Source: Afipia sp. OHSU_II-C1
GTDB taxonomy: Bacteria > Pseudomonadota > Alphaproteobacteria > Rhizobiales > Xanthobacteraceae
Direction of reading: 5' to 3'
DNA: 64,000 bases
Assembly: GCF_000497575.1 (NCBI RefSeq)
Contig: NZ_APJI01000005.1
Location: 62,001-126,000, forward strand
Part shown: positions 17,057-26,219 of the stretch, one piece after another
Layout of the letters: each line of letters begins with the position of its first letter
Position numbering within the stretch: position 1 is the first letter of the stretch
Notes under the pieces: generated by a model
What the model saw: only the letters and a program-made list of their open reading frames with translations
Told to the model about the DNA's origin: nothing
Databases searched by the model: none
Program-made: the position numbers and the translations under genes

Positions 17057-18235
17057 ATGTCGTCCACCACTGCGCCCGCTGTTTTTTCTGCGCCGCCCAC
17101 AGCCGTCACCGCTGTATGGACCGGGCTGATCGGTCTGGCCGTGGCGATGGGAATTGGCCGCTTCGCGTTCACGCCGCTGTTGCCGCTGATGCAGCAGGAT
17201 GCGGGTCTGACTCTCGTGCAGGGAGGCTGGCTCGCGACTGCGAATTACGTCGGCTATCTGGTCGGAGCGGTGATCTGCATTTCCGCATCGCCCGCGCCGG
17301 CGCGGGCAATCCAGTGGGGCCTGACGTCAATTGCCGTGTTCACCCTCGGCATGGCGGCGACGGACCAATTCTGGCTGTGGCTGGCGTTGCGGTTTCTTGC
17401 CGGTGCGGCGAGCGCGTTGGTTTTGGTCGGCGTATCCGCCTGGGCCATGCCCATCCTCGCACATCTTGGCAAGACGTCATGGTCGGGGCGGGTGTTCTCC
17501 GGCGTCGGTGTGGGAATTTGCTTTGCTGGTTTGATAAGCCTCGTCGCGGGCGTGACCGGATTGGGATCGCGTGCGACGTGGATCGTTCTTGGTGCGACCG
17601 CCGCGGCTTTTGCATTTACGTTGTGGCGCCGTCTCGCGAATGATGCCGCGCAGGCTCCCCCGGCGGTCGGAAGGGGGCACGCACCACTGTCCGCTCACGC
17701 ATGGCTCGCGGCGCTCTGTTATGGCGCTTTCGGTTTCGGCTACATCATTCCCGCGACTTTTCTGCCCGCGCTGGCACGCGATGTGATCACGAATCCTGCG
17801 GTGTTCAGTTGGGTCTGGCCGGTGTTCGGGGCTGCGGCTGCGATATCGACCGCGCTTGCCGCGCGCTTCTTGCCGGGACATTCGCCCCGGCGGCTTTGGG
17901 CTTACGGGCAATGGGTCTTGGCCATCGGCGTGATCGCGCCGGTGCTGGCGGTCAATCTTTACGTCCTGCTGTTTTCGGCGTTGTGCGTCGGCGGTACGTT
18001 CATGGTCATCACCATGGCCGGCGTTCAGGAGGCGCGGCGTCTGGGCGGCACGCAGGCACCGCGGCTGATCGCCGTCTACACCGCCGCGTTCGCCCTCGGG
18101 CAAATCATTGGACCTCTCACCGTGAATCTGTTCCACGGTGGTTTGACGTGGCCCAGCGCGATCGCAGCGTTTGCGCTGGCGGCAAGCAGTTTTACACTTG
18201 GCCTGAGCGCACGCGCGTCCGGCGACACCGGTTGA
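17057..18235 (+). CDS. YbfB/YjiJ-type MFS transporter
   Basis: About 392 residues with twelve hydrophobic segments. The first helix GLIGLAVAMGIGRFAFTPLLPLMQ carries the GxGRFxxTPLLP signature of the YbfB/YjiJ branch of the major facilitator superfamily (DUF5938-type), and a matching segment GYIIPATFLPALAR opens the second half. The substrate is unknown. The start is uncertain: ATG at 17057 is favoured because it begins just before the first helix, while 17009 would add 16 residues. It is divergently paired with a LysR regulator. Confidence 0.88.
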   Translation: MSSTTAPAVFSAPPTAVTAVWTGLIGLAVAMGIGRFAFTPLLPLMQQDAGLTLVQGGWLATANYVGYLVGAVICISASPAPARAIQWGLTSIAVFTLGMAATDQFWLWLALRFLAGAASALVLVGVSAWAMPILAHLGKTSWSGRVFSGVGVGICFAGLISLVAGVTGLGSRATWIVLGATAAAFAFTLWRRLANDAAQAPPAVGRGHAPLSAHAWLAALCYGAFGFGYIIPATFLPALARDVITNPAVFSWVWPVFGAAAAISTALAARFLPGHSPRRLWAYGQWVLAIGVIAPVLAVNLYVLLFSALCVGGTFMVITMAGVQEARRLGGTQAPRLIAVYTAAFALGQIIGPLTVNLFHGGLTWPSAIAAFALAASSFTLGLSARASGDTG

Positions 18236-18317
18236 TGCGCAAAGGCGAGCCGAACAATGTGATAGTTAGAATTCCAGCCGAAAGAGCCTCGACCACCCCA
18301 ACATAGATGAGAAACCG

Positions 18318-19394
18318 ATGTGGCCCGACCGTAGAATTATCGAACTGTTCAAGATTCATGTTCCAATCGTTCAGGCACCAATGGCTGGTGTCCAGGACGT
18401 CGATGTCATGATTGGCGCTGCGGAGGGCGGGGGACTTGGATCGCTGCCGTGCGCGATGCTGTCGGTTGAGAAGGCGCGTGAGCAGGTTCAGATCTTCCGT
18501 CAGCGCGTCAGTGCGCCGCTCAACATGAATTTCTTCTGTCACACACCGGTTGAAGCTGATGCAGACCGCGAATCCGGGTGGCGCAAGCGGCTCACGCCTT
18601 ACTTTCAGGAGCTTGGGCTCGATCCCGGTATGAGCGTGAACGCCGCCAATCGGGCACCGTTCGACGCGCAGATGTGCGAACTGGTTGAAGAATTGAAGCC
18701 TGAAGTTGTGAGCTTCCATTTCGGCTTCCCGGACAACGCGCTGCTGAAGCGCGTGAAGGCGGCGGGAGCCATCGTCATCGGCTCCGCGACCATCGTAAAG
18801 GAAGCTGTGTGGCTCGAGCAGAACGGTGCTGATGCGATTATCGCGCAAGGCGCGGAAGCTGGCGGACATCGCGGAATGTTTTTGACGCAGAACATCGCGT
18901 CGCAGCCGGGGACGATGTCGCTGGTGCCGCAAGTCGTGGACGCGGTGCGGGTGCCGGTGATCGCCGCGGGTGGCATTGCCGATGGGCGAGGGATTGCGGC
19001 AGCCTTTGCGCTTGGGGCTGCGGGCGTCCAGATCGGAACAGCCTATTTGCATACGCCAGATTCAAAAATCAGCGTACTTGGGCGAGCGGCGCTGACCGGG
19101 GCGACTGACGAGTCGACCGTCATCACCAATGTGATGACTGGCCGTCCTGCGCGTGGCGTCGCCAATCGGCTGATGCGGGAGGTCGGGCCGGTGTCGTCGG
19201 AGGCACCTGCGTTTCCGCACGCTGCGACGGCACTCGGGCCGCTTAAAGTTGCGGCGGAGAAGTTGGGACGGGTGGATTTTACGAATCTGTGGGCGGGCCA
19301 GTCTGTGGCTCTGGGACATCAGATGGGTGCTGCTGACCTGACTCGCGCATTGGCGGCCGAAGCGCTCGATCGGATGCGCAGTCTGGCGGGATAG
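18318..19394 (+). CDS. Nitronate monooxygenase-like flavoprotein
   Basis: 358-residue TIM-barrel FMN enzyme of the nitronate monooxygenase (2-nitropropane dioxygenase) family. Visible motifs: PIVQAPMAG at the N-terminus, ADAIIAQGAEAGGHRGMF near residue 175 (catalytic His region and phosphate loop) and VIAAGGIADGRGIAAAFALG near residue 215 (FMN phosphate binding). Characterised relatives oxidise alkyl nitronates such as propionate-3-nitronate; some act as NADH:quinone reductases. A hairpin GTGTCA-N11-TGACAC directly after the stop may end transcription. Confidence 0.92.
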   Translation: MWPDRRIIELFKIHVPIVQAPMAGVQDVDVMIGAAEGGGLGSLPCAMLSVEKAREQVQIFRQRVSAPLNMNFFCHTPVEADADRESGWRKRLTPYFQELGLDPGMSVNAANRAPFDAQMCELVEELKPEVVSFHFGFPDNALLKRVKAAGAIVIGSATIVKEAVWLEQNGADAIIAQGAEAGGHRGMFLTQNIASQPGTMSLVPQVVDAVRVPVIAAGGIADGRGIAAAFALGAAGVQIGTAYLHTPDSKISVLGRAALTGATDESTVITNVMTGRPARGVANRLMREVGPVSSEAPAFPHAATALGPLKVAAEKLGRVDFTNLWAGQSVALGHQMGAADLTRALAAEALDRMRSLAG

Positions 19395-19416
19395 TGTCAT
19401 ACGCAATGTTTGACAC
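19394..19416 (+). terminator. Weak hairpin after the nitronate monooxygenase gene
   Basis: GTGTCA-N11-TGACAC overlaps the last base of the stop codon. There is no U-tract, so it may be only a stabilising 3' hairpin. Confidence 0.25.
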
Positions 19417-19543
19417 AAGCATTTGAGATCGTTCTACTAATTCCGGTTGCGACGGTATATGCGCGACTTATTTGGCGTTGGCGATCCACGCTGAATGCTC
19501 TATGAGGGCGGCTAAATACAGCCGTCCCTGGAGTCTCCGGAAT

Positions 19544-19831
19544 ATGTCAGTCGATGCCGCCACCGTCCGCCGGATCGCGCATCTTGCGCGCATCGCCGTG
19601 AAGGATGAGGAAGTTTCCCATTTGCAAGGGGAACTCAACGCGATGCTGGCCTTCGTCGAACAGTTGTCCGAGGTGAACATCGATGGCGTCGAGCCGATGA
19701 CCTCGGTCATGCCGATGGAGATGAAGAAGCGCGCGGACGTCGTCAGCGACGGCGAGATACCGGACAAGGTCCTCGCCAATGCGCCCGCCACCGAAGATCA
19801 CTTCTTTCTGGTGCCCAAAGTCGTCGAATAG
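19544..19831 (+). CDS. gatC: Asp-tRNA(Asn)/Glu-tRNA(Gln) amidotransferase subunit C
   Basis: 95-residue GatC, the small linker that clamps GatA and GatB in the tRNA-dependent amidotransferase. [19 protein letters not shown] matches the family N-terminus, and [25 protein letters not shown] is the conserved belt. The ATG at 19544 is preferred, since the frame upstream to 19472 has no family match. The amidotransferase converts misacylated Glu-tRNA(Gln) and Asp-tRNA(Asn), as expected for an alphaproteobacterium. Confidence 0.97.
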   Translation: MSVDAATVRRIAHLARIAVKDEEVSHLQGELNAMLAFVEQLSEVNIDGVEPMTSVMPMEMKKRADVVSDGEIPDKVLANAPATEDHFFLVPKVVE

Positions 19832-19848
19832 AACCCGAGGCAAACGCC

Positions 19849-20037
19849 ATGTGCCTGTTGTGCAGCGACGAGAAGGCTTATGCGGCCTACATGACCTATC
19901 TCGACGAGATGGAGCGGCAGGGAAAGAATGTCGATCCGGACAAGGCTATCGACGCGGTGATCGACATGCTCGAAGCCGAGGCGGCGCAAGCCAAGAAAAA
20001 CAAGTCTCCCTTTATTTGCGATCCGATTGAAGAATAA
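19849..20037 (+). CDS. 62-residue cysteine-containing protein inside the gat cluster
   Basis: A small ORF lies exactly between gatC (17 bases upstream) and gatA, whose ATG abuts its TAA stop. It starts MCLLCSDEKAYAAYMTYLDEM with a CxxC pair at residues 2 and 5, is predicted mostly helical and acidic with a lysine-rich stretch, and has a third cysteine near the C-terminus (SPFICDPIEE). The tight spacing on both sides and normal high-GC codon use argue that it is translated. A CxxC plus a distal Cys could bind metal or form disulphides, but I recognise no family. Confidence 0.8.
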   Translation: MCLLCSDEKAYAAYMTYLDEMERQGKNVDPDKAIDAVIDMLEAEAAQAKKNKSPFICDPIEE

Positions 20038-21516
20038 ATGACCGACCTGACTTCACTGACGCTCGCCGACGCCCGCGAGGGGCTGACGCAGAAATCCTTC
20101 ACGGCACTGGAACTGACCGACGCGCATCTCGCCGCGATGGAAAAGGCGCGTGTGCTCAACGCCTATGTGCTGGAGACACCGGAGCAGGCGCGTGAACAGG
20201 CGCGCGCGGCGGATGCGACGATCGCGAAAGGCGAGGCGGGCCCGCTCGCGGGCATTCCACTCGGGATCAAGGATCTGTTTGCCACCACCGGGGTGCGGGC
20301 CACGGCGTGCTCGAAGATTCTCGGCAATTTCATTCCCCAGTACGAATCCACTGTCACCTCTCAGCTCTGGCGTGACGGTGCGGTGATGCTGGGCAAGCTG
20401 AACTGCGACGAGTTCGCGATGGGATCGTCCAACGAGACCTCGGCGTTCGGGCCGGTGGTCAATCCGTGGCGGCGCGAAGGTTCGGATGCCAGCCTCGTTC
20501 CCGGCGGTTCATCGGGCGGCTCCGCGTCGGCGGTGGCTGCAAACCTCTGCCTCGGTGCAACGGGCACCGACACCGGCGGTTCGATCCGCCAGCCGGCGGC
20601 GTTCACCGGCATCGTCGGCATCAAGCCGACCTACGGCCGTTGCTCGCGTTGGGGTATCGTGGCGTTCGCTTCGTCGCTCGATCAGGCCGGCCCGTTCGCG
20701 CGCACCGTGCGTGACACCGCGATCCTGATGCGCTCGATGGCCGGTCACGATCCGAAGGACACGACGTCGGTCGATCGTCCCGTGCCGGACTATGAGGCCG
20801 CCATCGGCAAGTCGGTGAAGGGCATGAGAATCGGGATCCCAAAGGAATACCGGCTCGACGGGATGTCCGGCGAAATCGACAGGCTGTGGGCGCAGGGCGC
20901 CGAGTGGCTGAAGGCTGCGGGCGCTGAGCTGGTCGAGGTCTCGCTACCTCACACCAAGTACGCATTGCCGGCTTATTACGTTGTCGCGCCCGCGGAAGCT
21001 TCAAGCAACTTGGCGCGGTACGATGGTGTTCGCTATGGCGCGCGCGTCAATGGCAAGAACATCGTTGAAATGTACGAGAACACCCGCGCCGAAGGGTTCG
21101 GCGCCGAAGTCCGCCGCCGTGTCATGATCGGGACTTACGTGCTCTCGGCCGGGTATTACGACGCGTACTATCTGCGCGCGCAGAAGGTCCGCACGCTGAT
21201 CAAGAAGGACTTCGAGGACGTGTTCGCAAAGGGCGTTCACGCCATCCTGACTCCGGCGACGCCATCCGCTGCATTCGGCATCGGTGAAAAGGGCAAGGCC
21301 GATCCAATCGAGATGTATCTCAATGACATCTTCACGGTGACTGTGAACATGGCCGGACTACCCGGCATCGCAGTACCTGCGGGTACCGACGGGCAGGGGC
21401 TGCCGCTCGGCCTGCAACTGATCGGCCGGCCGTTCGATGAAGAGACGCTGTTCTCGCTCGGCGAGGTGATCGAGCAGGCGGCGGGACACTTCACCGCGAA
21501 CAAGTGGTGGGCCTGA
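20038..21516 (+). CDS. gatA: Asp-tRNA(Asn)/Glu-tRNA(Gln) amidotransferase subunit A
   Basis: 492-residue amidase-signature subunit that releases ammonia from glutamine for transamidation. The Lys-cisSer-Ser triad is visible: Lys in [14 protein letters not shown] near residue 79, the glycine/serine-rich [14 protein letters not shown] near residue 157, and [26 protein letters not shown]-type segment near residues 178-200 carrying the nucleophilic Ser. It follows the 62-residue ORF without a gap and overlaps the chorismate mutase start by one base (TGATG), indicating one transcript with coupled translation. Confidence 0.98.
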   Translation: MTDLTSLTLADAREGLTQKSFTALELTDAHLAAMEKARVLNAYVLETPEQAREQARAADATIAKGEAGPLAGIPLGIKDLFATTGVRATACSKILGNFIPQYESTVTSQLWRDGAVMLGKLNCDEFAMGSSNETSAFGPVVNPWRREGSDASLVPGGSSGGSASAVAANLCLGATGTDTGGSIRQPAAFTGIVGIKPTYGRCSRWGIVAFASSLDQAGPFARTVRDTAILMRSMAGHDPKDTTSVDRPVPDYEAAIGKSVKGMRIGIPKEYRLDGMSGEIDRLWAQGAEWLKAAGAELVEVSLPHTKYALPAYYVVAPAEASSNLARYDGVRYGARVNGKNIVEMYENTRAEGFGAEVRRRVMIGTYVLSAGYYDAYYLRAQKVRTLIKKDFEDVFAKGVHAILTPATPSAAFGIGEKGKADPIEMYLNDIFTVTVNMAGLPGIAVPAGTDGQGLPLGLQLIGRPFDEETLFSLGEVIEQAAGHFTANKWWA

Positions 21517-21830
21517 TGCAGGCGGGGCAGGAAGGCCTTGCTGATCTGCGCGCTGTCATCGACCGGATCGACCGCGATATCGTGGCCCTGCTTGCCGAAC
21601 GAGTTAAAGTTCTGGATCAGGTGATCGCCGTCAAGGCACGTGACAATCTTCCTGCCGCCATTCCCGACCGGATCGAAGGTGTTGTCGCCAATGTGCGCGG
21701 GGAAGCAAAGGCTGCCGGCATGCCTCCCGATCTCGCCGAGGAGATTTGGCGCAGGCTGATCGACTGGTCGATCGCCTATGAGGACCGGTATCTGGGTGGC
21801 GCAGAGAATCCGTTGTCGGTGAAATCCTGA
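21516..21830 (+). CDS. Chorismate mutase (AroQ type)
   Basis: 104-residue all-helical protein matching AroQ chorismate mutases, which convert chorismate to prephenate for Phe/Tyr synthesis. The N-terminal helix LADLRAVIDRIDRDIVALLAERVKVLDQVIAVK contains the conserved Arg and Lys active-site positions, and MPPDLAEEIWRRLIDWSIAYED matches the C-terminal helix. The ATG at 21516 overlaps the gatA stop (TGATG), so translation is coupled; a GTG at 21504 is also in frame. Confidence 0.92.
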   Translation: MQAGQEGLADLRAVIDRIDRDIVALLAERVKVLDQVIAVKARDNLPAAIPDRIEGVVANVRGEAKAAGMPPDLAEEIWRRLIDWSIAYEDRYLGGAENPLSVKS

Positions 21831-21837
21831 CGCGAAG

Positions 21838-21854
21838 GACCTGCGGCGCAGGTC
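21838..21854 (+). terminator. Short hairpin after chorismate mutase gene
   Basis: GACCTGC-N3-GCAGGTC, a perfect seven-base stem eight bases after the stop. It has no U-tract, so termination is only possible, not shown. Confidence 0.3.
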
Positions 21855-21960
21855 ATGCCCACCCGCCTTGTATTCACCACTTTGTCCGCCGAATGCCTGA
21901 TAGAGGCGGTATGTGTTCATTAACTGCCAGCGGCGATAACGGCCGGTGGGATCGGTGATT

Positions 21961-23346
21961 ATGCGTTGGGTGCGTCCTCTCGCCAGTGTTGCGTTCGTGT
22001 CCGGCATTCTGCTGGGCTGCGCCTCGATTCAGAACGCACCGGTTAATCTGCCTGGCGCAGACAATCTTGCTGACAGAGGCAATATCGGCTTCGGCGAGAC
22101 GACGAGTTACGACGACACGGTCGTCGGGCTGTCCTTCTCAGGCGGCGGGACCCGCGCCGCTGCGTTTTCCTTCGGCGTGTTGCAGGAGATGGAACGCATT
22201 CCGGTTCGCGGCGCGCAAGGCGCGATGATCGATCGGGTCGAATTCATCTCCGGTGTGTCGGGCGGTTCGGTCACGGCGGCCTATTTCGGTTTGCGAAAGC
22301 GGGCCGCTCTTGCCGATTTTCGCGAAAGGTTTCTTCTGCGCAACGCGGAGGAGGGGCTGCAGACAAACCTTACTCTGGCAACTCTCTCACGCGCGGTCGC
22401 GGGTGGTATCAACGACTCGACGGGGTTTCCGCGCTGGCTCGACGCCAATCTGTTTCAGGGCGCAACGTTTCGCGATCTGGGCCTGACCAGCCGGCCGCAG
22501 GTCTGGATCAATGCCTCCGACATTTATAACAGGACGCCGTTCGTGTTCGGCGCGGTGGCATTCGGCGCCATGTGCAGCAACCTGTCCGAATACCCGCTGG
22601 CAAATGCGGTTGCGGCTTCGGCAGCGGTCCCCGTGGCGTTCGCGCCGGTTGTGATCCAGACGTTCCCCGGAAAGTGCAATGACCGGCTGCCGCCCTGGAT
22701 CGTGCGTGCGCGGGACAATGCCAATTCGCCTCCGATGCTGAACTCGTTCGCCAAGGCGATCAGCCGGTACCACGATGGCTCGATGCCTTACATCAAGCTG
22801 CTCGATGGTGGCCTCGTCGATAATTATGGCCTGGCCGGCATGACCATCGCGCGGCTGTCGTCGGATACGCCGTATGGACCGCTTAACCCAAGGCAGGCGG
22901 TGAAACTGCGGCGTGCTCTGATCCTGGTCGTCGATGCGAAGACCGGCTTGTCCGGCAGCTGGATCAATACCGTGGAGGGGCCGACCGGGGCGGAACTCGT
23001 CAAGGCTGCGGCAGACACCGCCATCGATGCCAGTGTCGCAGGCAGCTTCACTGCATTCAACGCGACCATGACAGACTGGCAGGGTTCGCTCGTCAGATGG
23101 CGCTGCGGATTATCCGCGGCGGACAGGGCGCGCTATGGCGCGGGCCCAAACTGGAATTGCCGCGATCTGAAATTCTATGTCGGCCGGATCGGTTTCGATC
23201 AGCTCGATCAGGCCCGCGCGGCGGACCTCGAACGGGTGCCGACGCGCTTCCACCTGCCACCCGAGCAGGTCGACAGCGTTATCGAGGCCGGGCGCGATGC
23301 GCTGCGGGCGAGCCCGGTTTTCCGCAGTTTCGCAGCGAACCTGTGA
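21961..23346 (+). CDS. Patatin-like phospholipase lipoprotein
   Basis: 461 residues. The N-terminus is a lipoprotein signal with lipobox LLGC (Cys near residue 22). The patatin Ser-Asp dyad enzyme motifs are complete: oxyanion-hole SGGGTRAAAF near residue 60, nucleophile GVSGGS near residue 100 and the aspartate in LLDGGLVDNYG near residue 284. It is predicted to act as a periplasmic or outer-membrane acyl hydrolase; substrate lipid unknown. ATG at 21961 is chosen over 21946 because it gives a proper signal sequence. It separates gatA/chorismate mutase from gatB. Confidence 0.93.
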   Translation: MRWVRPLASVAFVSGILLGCASIQNAPVNLPGADNLADRGNIGFGETTSYDDTVVGLSFSGGGTRAAAFSFGVLQEMERIPVRGAQGAMIDRVEFISGVSGGSVTAAYFGLRKRAALADFRERFLLRNAEEGLQTNLTLATLSRAVAGGINDSTGFPRWLDANLFQGATFRDLGLTSRPQVWINASDIYNRTPFVFGAVAFGAMCSNLSEYPLANAVAASAAVPVAFAPVVIQTFPGKCNDRLPPWIVRARDNANSPPMLNSFAKAISRYHDGSMPYIKLLDGGLVDNYGLAGMTIARLSSDTPYGPLNPRQAVKLRRALILVVDAKTGLSGSWINTVEGPTGAELVKAAADTAIDASVAGSFTAFNATMTDWQGSLVRWRCGLSAADRARYGAGPNWNCRDLKFYVGRIGFDQLDQARAADLERVPTRFHLPPEQVDSVIEAGRDALRASPVFRSFAANL

Positions 23347-23394
23347 TCTGATTCGGGGTTTTCTCACCCGCGCCATCAAGGTAAAAGGCGCCCC

Positions 23395-24879
23395 ATGAAC
23401 GCACCCGTCAAATCGTCAAAACTCATCAAGGGCGCCACCGGTGACTGGGAAATGGTCATCGGTCTGGAAGTCCATGCCCAGGTGACTTCCAACTCGAAGT
23501 TGTTCTCCGGCGCTTCAACCGAATTCGGCGGCGCGCCGAACGATCACGTCTCGCTGGTGGACGCGGCGATGCCCGGCATGCTGCCCGTTATCAACGAGGA
23601 GTGCGTGGCGCAGGCGGTGCGCACCGGGCTTGGCCTCAAGGCACAGATCAACCTGAAATCGACCTTCGACCGGAAGAACTATTTCTACCCGGACCTGCCG
23701 CAGGGCTACCAGATCAGCCAGTACAAATCGCCGATCGTTGGCGAGGGCGCCGTGGTCGTCGATCTTCCTGGCGGCGAGAGCGTGACGGTCGGTATCGAGC
23801 GGCTGCATCTGGAGCAGGACGCCGGCAAATTGCTGCACGATCAGCATCCCACCATGTCCTTTGTCGATCTCAACCGTTCGGGCGTTGCCCTGATGGAGAT
23901 CGTCTCGAAGCCGGATATCCGCTCCGCCGAGGAAGCGCAGGGCTACGTCGCCAAGCTTCGCTCGATCCTGCGCTATCTCGGCACCTGCGACGGCGACATG
24001 GAGAAGGGCAACCTGCGCGCGGACGTCAACGTCTCGGTGCGGCGGCCCGGCGAAGCGCTCGGGACCCGCTGCGAGATCAAGAACATGAACTCGATCCGCT
24101 TTATCGGGCAGGCGATCCATTACGAAGCCCGCCGCCAGATCGGAATTCTGGAGGACGGCGGCACCATCGATCAGGAAACCCGGCTGTACGATCCGAACAA
24201 GGGCGAGACCCGCTCGATGCGTTCGAAGGAAGAGGCGCACGACTATCGCTACTTCCCGGACCCCGATCTGCTGCCGCTGGAGTTCACCGCCGACTACGTA
24301 GAGGATTTGAAATCGAAGCTGCCGGAGCTGCCGGACGAAAAGCGTGAGCGCTTCATCGCCGAAGTCGGCCTGACGCCGTACGACGCTGGTGTTCTGGTCG
24401 CCGAACGTGAAAGCGCGGGCTTCTTCGAGGCGGTGCTGGGCAAGCTCGCGGACAAGGCGCGTGACGGCAAGCTCGCAGCGAACTGGGTCATCAACGAACT
24501 GTTCGGCCGCCTCAACAAGGAAGGGCAGGATATTGCCTGGTCGCCGGTATCGGCGGAGCAAATGGCCGCGATCATCGACCTGATCGGAGAAGGAACCATC
24601 TCCGGCAAGATCGCGAAGGACCTGTTTGAGATCGTCTGGACCAAAGGCGGCGATCCAAAAGCGCTGGTCGACAGCCTCGGCATGAAGCAGGTGACGGATC
24701 TTGGCGCCATCGAGAAGGTGGTGGACGACATCATCGCCGCCAATCCCGACAAGGCTGAGCAGGCGCGCGCCAAACCTCAGCTCATGGGCTGGTTCGTCGG
24801 TCAGGTGATGAAGTCATCGGGCGGCAAGGTGAACCCGCAGGCGGTGAACGACCTGCTGAAGGCCAAGCTCGGCATCTGA
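23395..24879 (+). CDS. gatB: Asp-tRNA(Asn)/Glu-tRNA(Gln) amidotransferase subunit B
   Basis: 494-residue tRNA-binding and kinase subunit that phosphorylates the glutamyl/aspartyl moiety. Typical segments: [58 protein letters not shown] and the GatB signature [10 protein letters not shown]. The C-terminal YqeY-like helical domain is present ([13 protein letters not shown]...). The usual length matches. It completes the GatCAB complex although two genes separate it from gatA. Confidence 0.98.
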   Translation: MNAPVKSSKLIKGATGDWEMVIGLEVHAQVTSNSKLFSGASTEFGGAPNDHVSLVDAAMPGMLPVINEECVAQAVRTGLGLKAQINLKSTFDRKNYFYPDLPQGYQISQYKSPIVGEGAVVVDLPGGESVTVGIERLHLEQDAGKLLHDQHPTMSFVDLNRSGVALMEIVSKPDIRSAEEAQGYVAKLRSILRYLGTCDGDMEKGNLRADVNVSVRRPGEALGTRCEIKNMNSIRFIGQAIHYEARRQIGILEDGGTIDQETRLYDPNKGETRSMRSKEEAHDYRYFPDPDLLPLEFTADYVEDLKSKLPELPDEKRERFIAEVGLTPYDAGVLVAERESAGFFEAVLGKLADKARDGKLAANWVINELFGRLNKEGQDIAWSPVSAEQMAAIIDLIGEGTISGKIAKDLFEIVWTKGGDPKALVDSLGMKQVTDLGAIEKVVDDIIAANPDKAEQARAKPQLMGWFVGQVMKSSGGKVNPQAVNDLLKAKLGI

Positions 24880-25474
24880 ACATCGTTAACGAGAGGATGC
24901 AGAGGGCGTGCGGCGTCGCTTCCGCGCGTCCTCCGGCCGTCTCGTTTTTTGTTTTCGATGCGATGATGAGCGTGCGACGCCATCGCGCGGACAACGAAAA
25001 CGTCTCGTGAGGTGGAATCGATTTGCGAATCAGATTCGCAAAAAGGGCGGGAAAAGTTCGCGGGCGCGAGCGATGATCGCGCCAAAACCAAATTTTCCAG
25101 AAAATATTTTTGTTGCCAAAAAAAGCGACTCAGAGTCCGCGAAACGCGTTTTTCGACGGGTGCAGAGTTATGTGCGGTTTTACAGGCGTTACGATGCGCG
25201 TTGTGTTGCGATGAAAGAAATCGCTGCGGCACAGCCGTTTCTTTGATGCGCGATGTTGCTTCTCTCTCGGGTTTTCTGCGCGCGATGGAGTGTCGTGTCG
25301 ATGCGTTGCGGCGCTTCCGTTTTGTGTTTGCAGCGTGCGGCGCGCCTTGTGCGTAAACACTTCCTTAAGCGGGACACTGTTTTTTTGAACGCGTTGGTGT
25401 AATCCAGATGAAGTGCATTTCGATTCCCGAGTGCACACAGCGATTAAGCCATCTCACTAACTTAGGAGGGCAAC
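24880..25474. other. 595-bp gene-free region before the lysine-rich ORF
   Basis: No ORF here has family-like sequence; open frames on both strands give arginine/cysteine-rich translations without domains. The DNA itself is unusual: GATGCG occurs at least four times (near 24957, 25193, 25243 and 25299), many CGCG tracts occur, there are short perfect palindromes (25022-25042; GACTC-A-GAGTC near 25128) and A/T-rich runs near 25090-25125 and 25380. It may be a long leader, a non-coding RNA or a protein-binding region for the downstream miniprotein gene. Confidence 0.5.
25022..25042. promoter_or_regulatory. Perfect 9-bp inverted repeat
   Basis: TTTGCGAAT-CAG-ATTCGCAAA, a perfect nine-base inverted repeat with a three-base spacer, 140 bp after gatB. 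It could be an operator for a dimeric regulator or a compact hairpin. No factor can be assigned. Confidence 0.4.
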
Positions 25475-25567
25475 ATGGCCAAGAAAGCGAAGAAGGCGAA
25501 GAAGGCGAAGTCGGCAGTGAAGAAGACTGCCAAGAAGACCCGCAAGGTCGCCAAGAAGAAGAAGTAA
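25475..25567 (+). CDS. 30-residue lysine-rich miniprotein (histone H1-tail-like)
   Basis: A 30-codon ORF with a near-perfect Shine-Dalgarno (TTAGGAGGG, five bases before the ATG). The product contains 16 lysines and one arginine, built from AKK repeats (starts MAKKAKKAKKAK, ends KVAKKKK), with no acidic or aromatic residues. It resembles the lysine/alanine tails of bacterial histone H1-like proteins and of TopA in this window, so binding to DNA, RNA or membranes is plausible but inferred. Codon choice varies among AAG/AAA and GCC/GCG, so it is not a simple trinucleotide expansion. Confidence 0.65.
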   Translation: MAKKAKKAKKAKSAVKKTAKKTRKVAKKKK

Positions 25568-25984
25568 GGCTACGCCTTATGGAATTGCCGGCACGTGATG
25601 CCGGCACCGTCACAAGAGCCGTCAGACTATTCTGTTCGCAAGCGCAGATTTGAACCGGCGGCTCCGGTCGACGAAAGAGGGTGTCGGCGAGACATCAGGC
25701 GAGACGGCCCGGCCAACCGGTCAGGCAGAAGAGTTCAAGAGCTCTTCGTTCGTTGCGGGGGATGACCTCGCAGTTTCCCGGCAGGGTTACGCCGGTGAAA
25801 TCTCAGTCCTGACGTGTTCACCGACGCCCTCGTTTTTTTGACTCGCGCGATCTCGCCGTTCCGGCGCATGCAGCGGCAGTCATCCGAAATCCAGACCCAT
25901 CTCCTGACGTTGAGGCCGCGGCCGACGTATGATGTCTGCTGCCCGATACTCCCGCCGCGACCGGCCGCGTGGGATCGTTGAGGC
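25568..25984. other. Gene-free interval
   Basis: 417 bp without a supported gene. Short open frames on both strands give low-complexity translations. The GCCGGCACGTGATGCCGGC segment just after the lysine-rich ORF (about 25587-25605) forms a stem and could terminate its transcript. Confidence 0.4.
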
Positions 25985-26152
25985 ATGGTCGAATATTGCC
26001 GCTTGCGTGAAGCCGCCTCATGCCGTGGTTATTGCTTTGCCAAATACGATGGTGAATCGATTTTCACGACCATCGGGAAAGCCCTGCAAACAGCGGGTTT
26101 CTCAAGATTCGACGCGCGCCGGGCCGATGTGGTCTTCACGTTCGATTCATAG
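25985..26152 (+). CDS. Possible 55-residue protein
   Basis: An ORF of 55 codons that begins at the only start after an in-frame TGA. The translation has a normal composition (MVEYCRLREAASCRGYCFAK..., ending ARRADVVFTFDS) with hydrophobic and charged residues spaced like a folded domain, and three cysteines near residues 5, 13 and 17. GAGG lies immediately before the ATG, which is close for a ribosome site. I recognise no family; it could be a genuine small gene or the remnant of a longer one. Confidence 0.4.
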   Translation: MVEYCRLREAASCRGYCFAKYDGESIFTTIGKALQTAGFSRFDARRADVVFTFDS

Positions 26153-26219
26153 CGATGCTTAAACAGCGATTCAAATTTTAGGGGTCATGATGATCCCAAC
26201 AAGCCGGCAAAACGGCGAA

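Noticed and set aside
21831-21930. Minus-strand reading starting MNTYRLYQAFGGQSG between chorismate mutase and the patatin gene
   Set aside because: Translation looks protein-like for 20 residues but it runs into the chorismate mutase gene on the other strand; no ribosome site recognised.
24908-25356. Two overlapping plus-strand frames (112 and 114 aa) between gatB and the lysine-rich ORF
   Set aside because: Arg/Cys-rich with no conserved pattern and no ribosome site; treated as non-coding.
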